Assembly (NCBI RefSeq): GCF_001273955.1
Contig: NZ_LIGI01000001.1
Coordinates: forward strand, 1,546,656-1,583,386
Direction of reading: 5' to 3'
Source: Bacillus sp. FJAT-27245
GTDB lineage: Bacteria > Bacillota > Bacilli > Bacillales > Cytobacillaceae
DNA length: 36,731 bases
Positions within the stretch are counted from its first letter, which is position 1; each line of letters begins with the position of its first letter. The position numbers and the translations under genes were made by a program. Shown piece after piece: positions 7,604 through 14,915 of this stretch. The notes beneath the pieces are model-generated. The model did no database searches. It worked only from the letters and a program-made list of their open reading frames with translations, and had not been told where the DNA came from.

Positions 7604-9112
7604 GTGGGGGAAGCCTTTAAGAAGCAGCAGGCGGGAAAAAAACTCACGCGTCGGCCGCTCGTCCTTGCGTCCGTAATGCTTGCCATGTTCATGGGTGCAG
7701 TCGAAGCAACCATCGTGTCGACGGCGATGCCGGCAATCGTCGGGGAGCTGGGTGGCTTTTCCCTATATAGCTGGGTATTTTCAGCCTATTTGTTAATGAA
7801 TGCCGTAACGGTTCTTATATACGGAAAATTGTCTGATTTATTCGGAAGGAAACCAGTCCTTCTTTTCGGGCTTACAGTCTTTATGATTGGCTCGATCTTG
7901 TGCGGCTTTGCGGAAAAAATGGAAATGCTGATTGTGTTCAGGCTTATCCAGGGTTTTGGGGCCGGCGCCGTGATGCCGATCGCGACAACGATTGTTGGGG
8001 ATATTTACAATACAGAAGAGCGCGCTAAAATCCAGGGATATCTTTCTAGTGTGTGGGGCATCTCGGCTATCCTTGGTCCTGCAATCGGGGGGCTCCTTGT
8101 GCAATATGCAAGTTGGCATTATGTGTTCTGGGTGAACATTCCCCTTGGAATCCTGTCCATGGCAGGCCTTTGGATGTTCCTTCATGAGAAGGTCGAGAAG
8201 AAAAGCCATGAAATTGACTACATAGGCGCAATCCTCGTGACAATCGGAATTTCCTCTCTGATGTATATTCTTGTGGAAGGAGGGCATCGCTGGAACTGGG
8301 TATCACTTCCTTCAGCGGCTTTCTTCCTTGTCAGTTTTACGGCAATCACGCTCTTTGTCATTCAGGAAAAACGGGCAGCGGAACCGATGATGCCATTTTC
8401 GATTTGGAAAGAAAAGTCGATTTTTATTGCAAATATCGTATCCCTTACAACAGGGGTGATGCTGATCGGCATTTCAAGCTTTCTCCCGGCGTTTGTCCAG
8501 GGGGTAATGGAACAATCCCCAATCGTTGCCGGGTTCGCATTAACAGCCATGTCCATCGGCTGGCCCATTGCCTCGGCTTTTTCCGGGAGGATTTCACTTG
8601 CGAAAGGATACAGGTTCACATGCCTTGTTGGGGGAGTCTTACTGATTGTTGGCGGAACTTTTTTTGCGACAATGTCTCCAGGTGCAGGCCCGGTGTGGGC
8701 GGCTTTTGGTTCCTTTTTTACAGGTGCGGGAATGGGACTGACATCGACCGCTTTTATCCTGCTGATTCAGGGGACTGTCGGCTGGCAGCAGCGCGGTATT
8801 GCAACGGCATCCAACATGTTCATGCGAAACCTTGGCAATACGATTGGCGCTGCCTTGCTTGGCGGAATCCTTAATAGCCGCTTTATGGCTTACCTTGAAA
8901 AAAACGGGACAGGCACGGAAGGCAATCCAACGCTTGAAACGGCCAATGTCCTGCTTGATGCAAAAGAGCGGGCCGCGCTCCCCGGGAACGTAAAGGCCCT
9001 TCTCCAGGAAGGCCTTACGGTTTCGCTCCATACCGTCTATATTGGCGTATTATTGTTTGCGATAATCAGCATGGCAGTGATTTTGTTTTTGCCAAAAAAG
9101 AAACCAGCATAA
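7604..9112 (+). CDS. DHA2-family 14-helix MFS drug exporter
   Basis: A 502-residue MFS protein of the EmrB/QacA type. Motif A is GKLSDLFGRKP between helices 2 and 3. Motif C appears as GISAILGPAIGG in helix 5. MGAVEATIVSTAMPAIVGELGG is the typical helix 1 of proton-coupled multidrug antiporters. About 14 hydrophobic segments can be counted. It would export cationic or amphipathic drugs in exchange for protons; the substrate is unknown. The GTG at 7604 is chosen because AGAGGTG (7591-7597) lies 6 nt upstream. The GTG at 7595 is inside that site. The gene sits between darB and ccpC, which are adjacent in B. subtilis, so it looks like a local insertion or lineage-specific gain. Confidence 0.9.
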   Translation: MGEAFKKQQAGKKLTRRPLVLASVMLAMFMGAVEATIVSTAMPAIVGELGGFSLYSWVFSAYLLMNAVTVLIYGKLSDLFGRKPVLLFGLTVFMIGSILCGFAEKMEMLIVFRLIQGFGAGAVMPIATTIVGDIYNTEERAKIQGYLSSVWGISAILGPAIGGLLVQYASWHYVFWVNIPLGILSMAGLWMFLHEKVEKKSHEIDYIGAILVTIGISSLMYILVEGGHRWNWVSLPSAAFFLVSFTAITLFVIQEKRAAEPMMPFSIWKEKSIFIANIVSLTTGVMLIGISSFLPAFVQGVMEQSPIVAGFALTAMSIGWPIASAFSGRISLAKGYRFTCLVGGVLLIVGGTFFATMSPGAGPVWAAFGSFFTGAGMGLTSTAFILLIQGTVGWQQRGIATASNMFMRNLGNTIGAALLGGILNSRFMAYLEKNGTGTEGNPTLETANVLLDAKERAALPGNVKALLQEGLTVSLHTVYIGVLLFAIISMAVILFLPKKKPA

Positions 9113-9116
9113 AAAG

Positions 9117-9139
9117 CCCGGGGAAACCCGGGTTATTTT
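9117..9139 (+). terminator. Terminator of the MFS gene
   Basis: CCCGGG-GAAA-CCCGGG hairpin (9117-9132) with a GNRA-type tetraloop, then TTATTTTTTT. Confidence 0.9.
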
Positions 9140-9156
9140 TTTGGGAATAAATAAGT

Positions 9157-9162
9157 TATAAT
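9157..9162 (+). promoter_or_regulatory. -10 element of ccpC
   Basis: A perfect TATAAT 27 nt before the ccpC start; no clear -35 because the MFS terminator occupies that region. Confidence 0.45.
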
Positions 9163-9177
9163 ATAAGAAAATCTTAT
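9163..9177. promoter_or_regulatory. CcpC-type box (ATAA-N7-TTAT) at the ccpC promoter
   Basis: ATAAG-AAAAT-CTTAT is a perfect dyad that fits the ATAA-N7-TTAT consensus described for CcpC sites at citZ and citB. It begins immediately after the -10 and ends just before the ribosome binding site, a position suited to autorepression. Confidence 0.65.
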
Positions 9178-9189
9178 GGAGGAATGGGA

Positions 9190-10071
9190 ATGTCCTCACT
9201 TTCCGAGTTTCAACTTTTATCCGTACTGGCACAGGAAATGAATATGCGCAAGGCGGCCGAGCGGTTGTTCGTTTCCCAGCCTGCCCTTAGCCAGCGCCTT
9301 CAGTCCATTGAAAAGGAATGGGGCGCGAAGCTTTTTATCCGTTCGCAAAAAGGGCTTGCACTTACTCCCCAAGGTGAAGAAGTCATCCGGTTTGCCAATG
9401 GCGTCCTAGCCGAAGAGGAAAAGGTAAGGGAAGCCATCCACTCAATGGAATCCGGTGTGTCGGGAACACTTAAAATTGCAGTCGCAACCATTGTTGGACA
9501 GCACTGGCTCCCAAAGGTGCTGAAAAAGTTCATTGAGCGTTATCCCCAGGCGAAGATTTCGCTTGTGACCGGCTGGAGCAGCGAAATCCTTCGTTCGCTT
9601 TATGACCACCAAGTCCATATCGGCATTATACGCGGTGCGCCTGAATGGAAAGGGAAAAAGGTCCATTTGTTCGAAGACAGGCTGTTTCTTGTGGATAGGG
9701 AAATTTCGAACATGGAGCAGGTTCTTGAAACAGACCGGCCTTTTATCCAATTTAAGAGCGATTCGAATTACTATCAGGAAATCCAGGAATGGTGGCATCG
9801 CCAATTCAAGCTGCCGCCAAAGAGGACTGTTCTTGTCGACCAAATTGAAACATGCAAACAAATGGCCTTCAATGGCATTGGTTATGCAATCCTCCCGGAA
9901 ATCACACTCCATGGCGCCGGGGAGGATATTTTCAAGCTCCCGCTCCTTGATGAATGGAACCGGCCGATTAAACGGGACACATGGCTTCTTGGGTATGAAT
10001 CCTCGTTTGAACTAAAACAAGTCAGGGCGTTTACGGAGTTGATGCTGGAACATATTAATGATGGGAAGTAA
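9190..10071 (+). CDS. ccpC: LysR-family regulator CcpC (TCA-cycle repressor)
   Basis: This 293-residue LysR regulator has an N-terminal winged HTH (about 1-60, with MRKAAERLFVSQPALSQRLQ) and a substrate-binding-like effector domain. The effector domain shows IGQHWLPKVLKKF, KISLVTGWSSE, VHIGIIRG, PFIQFKSDSNY, VDQIETCKQMAFNGIGYAILP and RDTWLLGYE. Those segments match B. subtilis CcpC (YkuM), which represses citZ and citB and is relieved by citrate. The length is identical. GGAGG (9178-9182) is 7 nt before the ATG at 9190; the ATG at 9184 is too close. A CcpC-type box sits directly upstream. As in related bacilli the gene follows darB, but with an MFS gene between. Confidence 0.9.
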   Translation: MSSLSEFQLLSVLAQEMNMRKAAERLFVSQPALSQRLQSIEKEWGAKLFIRSQKGLALTPQGEEVIRFANGVLAEEEKVREAIHSMESGVSGTLKIAVATIVGQHWLPKVLKKFIERYPQAKISLVTGWSSEILRSLYDHQVHIGIIRGAPEWKGKKVHLFEDRLFLVDREISNMEQVLETDRPFIQFKSDSNYYQEIQEWWHRQFKLPPKRTVLVDQIETCKQMAFNGIGYAILPEITLHGAGEDIFKLPLLDEWNRPIKRDTWLLGYESSFELKQVRAFTELMLEHINDGK

Positions 10072-10143
10072 CGTATTTTTTCTTGTTTTCAAACAGGCGG
10101 TCTGTTAGCGTATTTTTCAAATATGCATCTTGGAGGAAAACCA

Positions 10144-10948
10144 ATGAAAATGATGGACGCCAATGAAATTATTTCGTTTATTCAAAACTCGAAGAAATCC
10201 ACTCCAGTAAAGGTATATATATAAGGCGATAATGAAGGAATGGAAGCCTGATATGATTGTATCGCTCCATATCGCCCCCGAATACCCGGTAGGAACGGTG
10301 GCGCTTAAAGAAGGGCTGCTGTTCGCCAATACATCGGAGTTGTTTATTGATTTGACAGGAAAAGGAGGGCATGCAGCATTTCCGCACTAGGCAAACGACA
10401 TGGTTGTCGCTGCCTGCTATCTTGTATCCCGGCTTCAGACAATTATTTCACGCAATGTTGACCCGCTCGATAGTGCCGTGATAACCATCGGCAAAATCAC
10501 CGGAGGAACGGTACAAAACGTGATTGCTGAAAGGGCTAGGCTTGAGGGGACGATTAGGACCTTGTCACCCGAATCAATGAAAACAGTCAAAAGAAGGATT
10601 GAGGCCATAGTAAAGGGGATCGAGGCGGGGTTTGAATGCGAAGCGGCCATCGATTACGGTGCCATGTACCATCAGGTTTTCAATCATCCTGGGCTCGCAA
10701 CTGAATTTTTCGACTTTGCATCGGCTTTGGACGGGGTAGAAGCAGTCCGCTGCAAGGAGGCGATGACGGGTGAAGATTTCGGCTATATGCTGAAGGAGAT
10801 ACCCGGATTCATGTTCTGGCTTGGGGTCAATTCACCAAACGGCCTCCACCACTCCGGGCTAATGCCCGATGAAGCTGCGATACCCCTGGCCATCCGCCTG
10901 CTAAGCGGGTACATTTCTTTAAAATCCGGGCCAAAGGACAAGCCATGA
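10144..10948 (+). pseudogene. Decayed dapH-dapL fusion (acetylase diaminopimelate route)
   Basis: The 5' end, from a GGAGG site (10132-10136) and ATG 10144, encodes [16 protein letters not shown] and KSTPVKVYI. This is the N-terminus of DapH, tetrahydrodipicolinate N-acetyltransferase. The next codon is TAA (10222-10224) where DapH normally has Lys, and GGC GAT follows in frame. Within a few bases the sequence turns, in another frame, into the C-terminal two thirds of DapL, N-acetyl-diaminopimelate deacetylase: [40 protein letters not shown], then a TAG (10388-10390), then [12 protein letters not shown] to [18 protein letters not shown]. About 200 residues of DapH and 150 of DapL are therefore deleted, the join is out of frame, and there are two nonsense codons. 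The M20 metal site of the N-terminal half is gone, so no activity is expected. An open frame from ATG 10400 (182 codons) remains but encodes only the tail. In relatives dapH-dapL follow ccpC. Confidence 0.9.
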
Positions 10949-11095
10949 GCAAGCTGTTTCCCGTTCTAAAGTAAGGGATGATAGACTTATAATAGGCCTG
11001 TTTCACCTGATTATTTCACGGTGAGATGGGCAAGACTATAAGGGTGGCTATTCTTAGGAACAGTGATTGCTGGTTTGAACGGTGATTGGTTAAAA

Positions 11096-11124
11096 TTGAC
11101 TGTGTTAAGGGGTTGCCCTATAAT
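11096..11124 (+). promoter_or_regulatory. Strong SigA promoter of ykuU
   Basis: TTGACT (11096-11101), 17-nt spacer, TATAAT (11119-11124). This is close to consensus and about 66 nt upstream of the ykuU start. Confidence 0.85.
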
Positions 11125-11190
11125 AGGCGATGTAAAAGGGATAGCGAACAAGCTATCTCCCGTACATAACAATATTTTGGAGGGATTTTC

Positions 11191-11739
11191 ATGCCGGAAC
11201 GTATGGTAGGAAAACAAGCACCGCGATTTGAAATGGAAGCAGTACTGCCGAACAAGGAGTTTGGAAAAGTAAGCCTTGAAGAAAACATGAAAAACGACAA
11301 GTGGACTGTTCTTTTCTTCTACCCAATGGATTTCACTTTCGTATGCCCGACCGAAATTACGGCTCTTTCAGATCGTTATGATGAATTCGAGGATCTTGAT
11401 GCCGAAATCATAGGCGTATCTACCGACACAATCCATACCCATCTTGCCTGGATCAAAACAGATAGGAAGGACAATGGCCTTGGCGATTTGAAATATCCGC
11501 TTGCTGCCGATACGAACCATGTTGTATCCCGCGATTACGGAGTGCTGATTGAAGAAGAAGGCGTCGCGCTTCGCGGCCTGTTCATTATCAGCCCGGAAGG
11601 CGAATTGATGTACCAGGTAGTCAACCACAACAATATTGGCCGTGATGTAGATGAAACCCTCCGCGTCCTGCAGGCTCTTCAAACTGGCGGACTTTGCCCG
11701 GCAAACTGGAAGCCAGGCCAAAAAACTCTTAGCGTTTAA
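11191..11739 (+). CDS. ykuU: Typical 2-Cys peroxiredoxin (YkuU)
   Basis: A 182-residue peroxiredoxin of the AhpC/TSA type that reduces peroxides with a thioredoxin-like partner. The peroxidatic cysteine is in FYPMDFTFVCPTEI (C52) and the resolving cysteine in GGLCPANW (C169). The sequence matches B. subtilis YkuU. GGAGG stands 7 nt before the ATG. It is driven by a near-consensus SigA promoter and followed by a terminator, then ykuV, a thioredoxin-like oxidoreductase that is the likely partner by neighbourhood. The ykuS and mscS-like ykuT genes that precede ykuU in B. subtilis are missing here. Confidence 0.94.
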   Translation: MPERMVGKQAPRFEMEAVLPNKEFGKVSLEENMKNDKWTVLFFYPMDFTFVCPTEITALSDRYDEFEDLDAEIIGVSTDTIHTHLAWIKTDRKDNGLGDLKYPLAADTNHVVSRDYGVLIEEEGVALRGLFIISPEGELMYQVVNHNNIGRDVDETLRVLQALQTGGLCPANWKPGQKTLSV

Positions 11740-11776
11740 TCGGCCATTCGATGGCCAATTGAAACCATCATTATCT

Positions 11777-11812
11777 AAAGACCTAACCAATTCATATGTT
11801 AGGTCTTTTTTT
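11777..11812 (+). terminator. Terminator of ykuU
   Basis: AAAGACCTAAC (11777-11787) pairs with GTTAGGTCTTT (11798-11808), extended by a T-run. A smaller perfect hairpin GGCCAT-TCG-ATGGCC (11742-11756) lies just after the stop codon. Confidence 0.9.
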
Positions 11813-11839
11813 AGCAAACAATAACGGGGAGGCAATGAG

Positions 11840-12295
11840 ATGAAATTACGTGAACCAATGCCTGAACTTGCAGGCGCCACCGAATGGCTGAATGGTGAAG
11901 TGACAAGGGACCAGTTGATTGGCGAAAAGCCGACCCTAATCCATTTCTGGTCAGTCAGCTGCCATCTGTGCAAGGAAGCGATGCCGCAGGTGAACCAGTT
12001 CCGCGACGACTATAAAGACAGGCTAAATGTAGTGGCGGTACATATGCCAAGGTCGGAAGATGACCTGAATATGGAGGATATTAAGAAAACCGCAGCTGAA
12101 CACGGCATTACCCAGCCAATATTTGTTGACAGTGAACATAAGCTTACGGATGCATTCGGAAATGAATACGTCCCTGCGTATTATGTTTTTGATAAGGAAG
12201 GAAAGTTGAGGCATTTCCAGGCGGGCGGAAGCGGCATGAAGATGCTCGAGAAGCGGGTAAACCGCGTTTTGGACGAAACGGAAAAATCTGAATAA
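11840..12295 (+). CDS. ykuV: Thioredoxin-like thiol-disulfide oxidoreductase YkuV
   Basis: A 151-residue cytosolic thioredoxin-fold protein with redox motif CHLC (C41, C44) in FWSVSCHLCKEAMPQV and the cis-Pro segment EYVPAYYVFD. It corresponds to B. subtilis YkuV, whose structure and disulfide reductase activity have been described. There is no signal peptide. The ATG at 11840 lies 7 nt after GGGGAGG (11826-11832); an out-of-frame ATG at 11835 is ignored. It follows ykuU after a terminator of that gene, so expression may come from partial readthrough or an unseen promoter. Confidence 0.93.
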   Translation: MKLREPMPELAGATEWLNGEVTRDQLIGEKPTLIHFWSVSCHLCKEAMPQVNQFRDDYKDRLNVVAVHMPRSEDDLNMEDIKKTAAEHGITQPIFVDSEHKLTDAFGNEYVPAYYVFDKEGKLRHFQAGGSGMKMLEKRVNRVLDETEKSE

Positions 12296-12304
12296 AGAAA
12301 TTGG

Positions 12305-12336
12305 GGCCTGGCACCTTGGGATGCCGGGCCTTTTTT
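12305..12336 (+). terminator. Terminator of ykuV
   Basis: GGCCTGGCA (12305-12313) pairs with TGCCGGGCC (12322-12330) with a G-U pair, followed by six T. Confidence 0.88.
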
Positions 12337-12411
12337 CCTTTGCAAAAGTCGGCTGCCACAAACAATTCGCCATCCCCGTCTAATTTGTAAAGGAATGGGG
12401 GGTATCAGAGT

Positions 12412-13323
12412 ATGGCAAACCTTAAAAAATGGGTGCTAATCATGGTTTTTGGGCTGGCTGCCCTATTGGCGGCATGCAGCAATGCGGGTCAATCGGATTC
12501 AGCGAAAATGTCAGATAGTGCGGGGCAAAACACAATGGACAGGGATTACGGCGACTCGGTTGCAGGGGAAGGGGATAGAAAGGAAAAGTCGGACACATCG
12601 GATGGGGCGAAACCATCCAAGGATGTCTCGGACCGAATGGTTATCCGGAATGCCGAACTTCATTTGCGCGTCAAGAACTTTGAAAATGCCCAAAAATCGA
12701 TTGAATCAAAAGCTGAAAAATTAGGCGGGTACATTGTTGAATCCTCTGTCTCGCGGGATGGAGGCGAGCAGACGAGCGGCATCATGACAATCCGTGTCCC
12801 GGCTGCGAAGTTTGAAAGTTTTTTACATGAAGCTGAAAAGGACGCCGCCGAGGTACTTGACCGTTCAATTCGCGGGGAGGATGTTACGGAACAGTATGTC
12901 GACCTGGAGTCCAGGCTAAGGTCCAAAAAAGCGGTTGAGGCGAGGCTGCTGGATTTCATGAAAGGGGCGACAAAGACGGAAGATTTGCTTCAAATATCGG
13001 CCGACCTCGGAACGGTTCAGGAAGAAATTGAGCAAATAACCGGAAAAATGAAGTATCTTCAAAACCAGTCATCCTTATCGACTATTAAAATCTCCCTTTT
13101 TGAAAGGAAATTGATTGCCAAAGCAACGACACCAGAGGAGCTCGATACGTGGGCAAGAACGAAAAAACAGTTCATCAGCAGCACGAACTTCCTTCTTTCA
13201 GCCGGATCGGGATTAATCGTCTTTTTCGTTGGAAACCTTCCCGTTTTCCTCATTCTAATTGTTGGCGGGCTAATAATTTTCTTTTTCATAAAAAAAGTGG
13301 TAAAAAGAAGGGGAGCAGAATAA
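12412..13323 (+). CDS. DUF4349 lipoprotein
   Basis: A 303-residue lipoprotein: signal ending ALLAAC (lipidated C22), a Ser/Asp/Lys-rich linker to about residue 70, then a DUF4349 domain. The domain begins RMVIRNAELHLRVKNFENAQKSIESKAEKLGGYIVES and includes GIMTIRVPAAKFESFL and VTEQYVDLESRLRSKKAVEARL, followed by a coiled-coil-like stretch. A C-terminal transmembrane helix (about 262-290) ends in a basic KKVVKRRG tail. It would be anchored twice in the membrane with the domain outside. Function unknown. It stands alone between terminators, upstream of the cytochrome bd genes. Confidence 0.88.
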   Translation: MANLKKWVLIMVFGLAALLAACSNAGQSDSAKMSDSAGQNTMDRDYGDSVAGEGDRKEKSDTSDGAKPSKDVSDRMVIRNAELHLRVKNFENAQKSIESKAEKLGGYIVESSVSRDGGEQTSGIMTIRVPAAKFESFLHEAEKDAAEVLDRSIRGEDVTEQYVDLESRLRSKKAVEARLLDFMKGATKTEDLLQISADLGTVQEEIEQITGKMKYLQNQSSLSTIKISLFERKLIAKATTPEELDTWARTKKQFISSTNFLLSAGSGLIVFFVGNLPVFLILIVGGLIIFFFIKKVVKRRGAE

Positions 13324-13376
13324 GCTGACAGCCGTCGAACATCTATTAAGACTGCGGTTTTACCCGATATCCTCTC

Positions 13377-13402
13377 GGCCCGTGTTTGCGGGCCCTGTTT
13401 TT
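13377..13402 (+). terminator. Terminator of the DUF4349 gene
   Basis: GGCCCG (13377-13382) pairs with CGGGCC (13389-13394), then CTGTTTTTT. Confidence 0.88.
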
Positions 13403-13466
13403 TGGCTATAGGAATTACAGCCAAAAAGGGGCAAGTCGTTAGAACATAGATTTGCAGCGACATTTG

Positions 13467-13491
13467 TCACAATTTGTTCACAATTTCACAA
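13467..13491. promoter_or_regulatory. Triple TCACAA repeat / Rex-like site upstream of ythA
   Basis: TCACAA occurs three times (13467-13472, 13478-13483, 13486-13491). The 18-mer 13474-13491 matches 13 of 18 positions of the Rex (NADH-responsive repressor) consensus, with a perfect right half and a degenerate left half. It lies 42-59 nt before the ythA start. Confidence 0.4.
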
Positions 13492-13532
13492 GTGATGTGG
13501 ATGTCTGATTTTACTTTATGGAGGGAAAGCAA

Positions 13533-14864
13533 TTGGAACTTGATAGTGTAATGCTCAGCCGAATGCTAACATCAATGACTCTCGCATTCCATATCATTTT
13601 TGCGACCATTGGCGTGGGGGTTCCGGTCATGATTTCTTTGGCGGAATTCATCGGCATAAAGAGGAAGGATGCACATTATATCCTCCTCGCCAGAAGGTGG
13701 GCGAGGGGTTTTACGATTACCGTCGCGGTAGGTGTGGTTACAGGAACGTGCATTGGCCTTCAGCTTTCGTTGCTTTGGCCAAGTTTTATGAGAGTTGCGG
13801 GCCAGGTAATCAGCCTGCCGCTCTTTATGGAAACATTCGCTTTTTTCTTCGAAGCTATTTTTCTCGGAATCTACTTGTATACGTGGGACAGGTTTAAAAA
13901 GCCGATTTACCATTGGCTTTTGTCCATCCCTGTCATCATCGGTTCCTCGGCCTCGGCCATTTTCATTACCACGGTGAACGCCTTTATGAATACGCCTCAA
14001 GGCTTCACGCTAAGGGACGGAGTAATAACAGGAATCGACCCGCTCAAGGCGATGTTCAACCCAGCGACGCCTTCGAAGGTTTTTCATGTGCTGACATCCT
14101 CCTATATGACGTCGGCCTTCATACTCGCAGCAATAACTGCCTGGGTAATCCTATTCGGCAAAAAGACAGAGTACCATATGAAATCTCTGAAACTTACAAT
14201 GGCCGCCGGACTCATATTTGCCCTGGGAACGGCAGTGGCAGGAGATATATCGGCTAAGTTCCTCGCCAAGGTGCAGCCTGAGAAGCTTGCTGCCGCAGAG
14301 TGGCATTTTGAAACAGGCAAAAACGCCGACCTTATCCTATTCGGTACTCTTGACGAAAACCGGGAGATACATAATGAAATCCGGTTGCCAAAAGTATTGA
14401 GCTTCCTTGCAGGCAATTCCTTTGATACGGAAGTTATAGGGCTTGACAAAATCCCTGAAGATGAACAGCCTCCATTATGGATTCATTATATGTTTGACCT
14501 GATGGTGGTAATTGGCATGTATGCCACTTTTATATCCGCTGTTTTCGTCTTCCTGATGAGGTTTAGGGGGAACCCGTTCAATAAGCCGCTCCTATGGTCA
14601 ATTGTCGCAAGCGGGCCTCTCAGCATGCTGGCCATTGAATTTGGCTGGATATTCGCCGAGGTTGGCCGCCAGCCTTGGATTTTAAGAGGCTATATGAAGG
14701 TGGCGGAGGGGGCAACCAGGGCGGATCATGTCGGGTTGACATTTCTGATGTTTCTTGCGCTCTACCTCGTCCTTGCAGTTATGACAGTCATTGTCCTCAC
14801 CAGGATGTTTAAAAAGAAAACACCTGAGCAGGAATTCGAAGAACGGTATTCCAATGCATTTTAA
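13533..14864 (+). CDS. ythA: Cytochrome bd-type quinol oxidase subunit I (YthA)
   Basis: A 443-residue, roughly nine-helix membrane subunit binding the hemes of a bd oxidase, which passes electrons from quinol to oxygen. Family landmarks: LAFHIIFATIGVGVP (heme b595 His region), FMETFAFFFEAIFLGIYLYTWDRF, HVLTSSYMTSAF (b558 His), the Met in FDLMVVIGMYATF, and the conserved GWIFAEVGRQPW. The Q-loop is short and the total length is below E. coli CydA (522), typical of the YthA/CioA branch. The TTG at 13533 is the start because GGAGGG (13520-13525) stands 7 nt upstream. The ATG at 13518 overlaps that site. It forms an operon with ythB. No cydCD-like exporter is seen nearby. Confidence 0.9.
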   Translation: MELDSVMLSRMLTSMTLAFHIIFATIGVGVPVMISLAEFIGIKRKDAHYILLARRWARGFTITVAVGVVTGTCIGLQLSLLWPSFMRVAGQVISLPLFMETFAFFFEAIFLGIYLYTWDRFKKPIYHWLLSIPVIIGSSASAIFITTVNAFMNTPQGFTLRDGVITGIDPLKAMFNPATPSKVFHVLTSSYMTSAFILAAITAWVILFGKKTEYHMKSLKLTMAAGLIFALGTAVAGDISAKFLAKVQPEKLAAAEWHFETGKNADLILFGTLDENREIHNEIRLPKVLSFLAGNSFDTEVIGLDKIPEDEQPPLWIHYMFDLMVVIGMYATFISAVFVFLMRFRGNPFNKPLLWSIVASGPLSMLAIEFGWIFAEVGRQPWILRGYMKVAEGATRADHVGLTFLMFLALYLVLAVMTVIVLTRMFKKKTPEQEFEERYSNAF

Positions 14865-14881
14865 TAGTATGGAGGCTTGCA

Positions 14882-14905
14882 ATGGATCCGTCGGGAAACC
14901 ATTAA
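14882..14905 (+). CDS. Possible 7-codon upstream ORF between ythA and ythB
   Basis: GGAGG (14871-14875) is followed 6 nt later by ATG and seven codons (MDPSGNH) ending in TAA at 14903-14905. The stop overlaps the start of the purine-rich ythB ribosome binding site (AAGGAAAGGGG, 14904-14914). This may be a translational-coupling leader or simply a chance frame. Confidence 0.3.
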   Translation: MDPSGNH

Positions 14906-14915
14906 GGAAAGGGGT

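Noticed and set aside
10400-10948. Intact 182-residue peptidase gene
   Set aside because: The frame is open but it is only the C-terminal part of DapL without the N-terminal metal-binding half, downstream of a nonsense codon and without a ribosome binding site.
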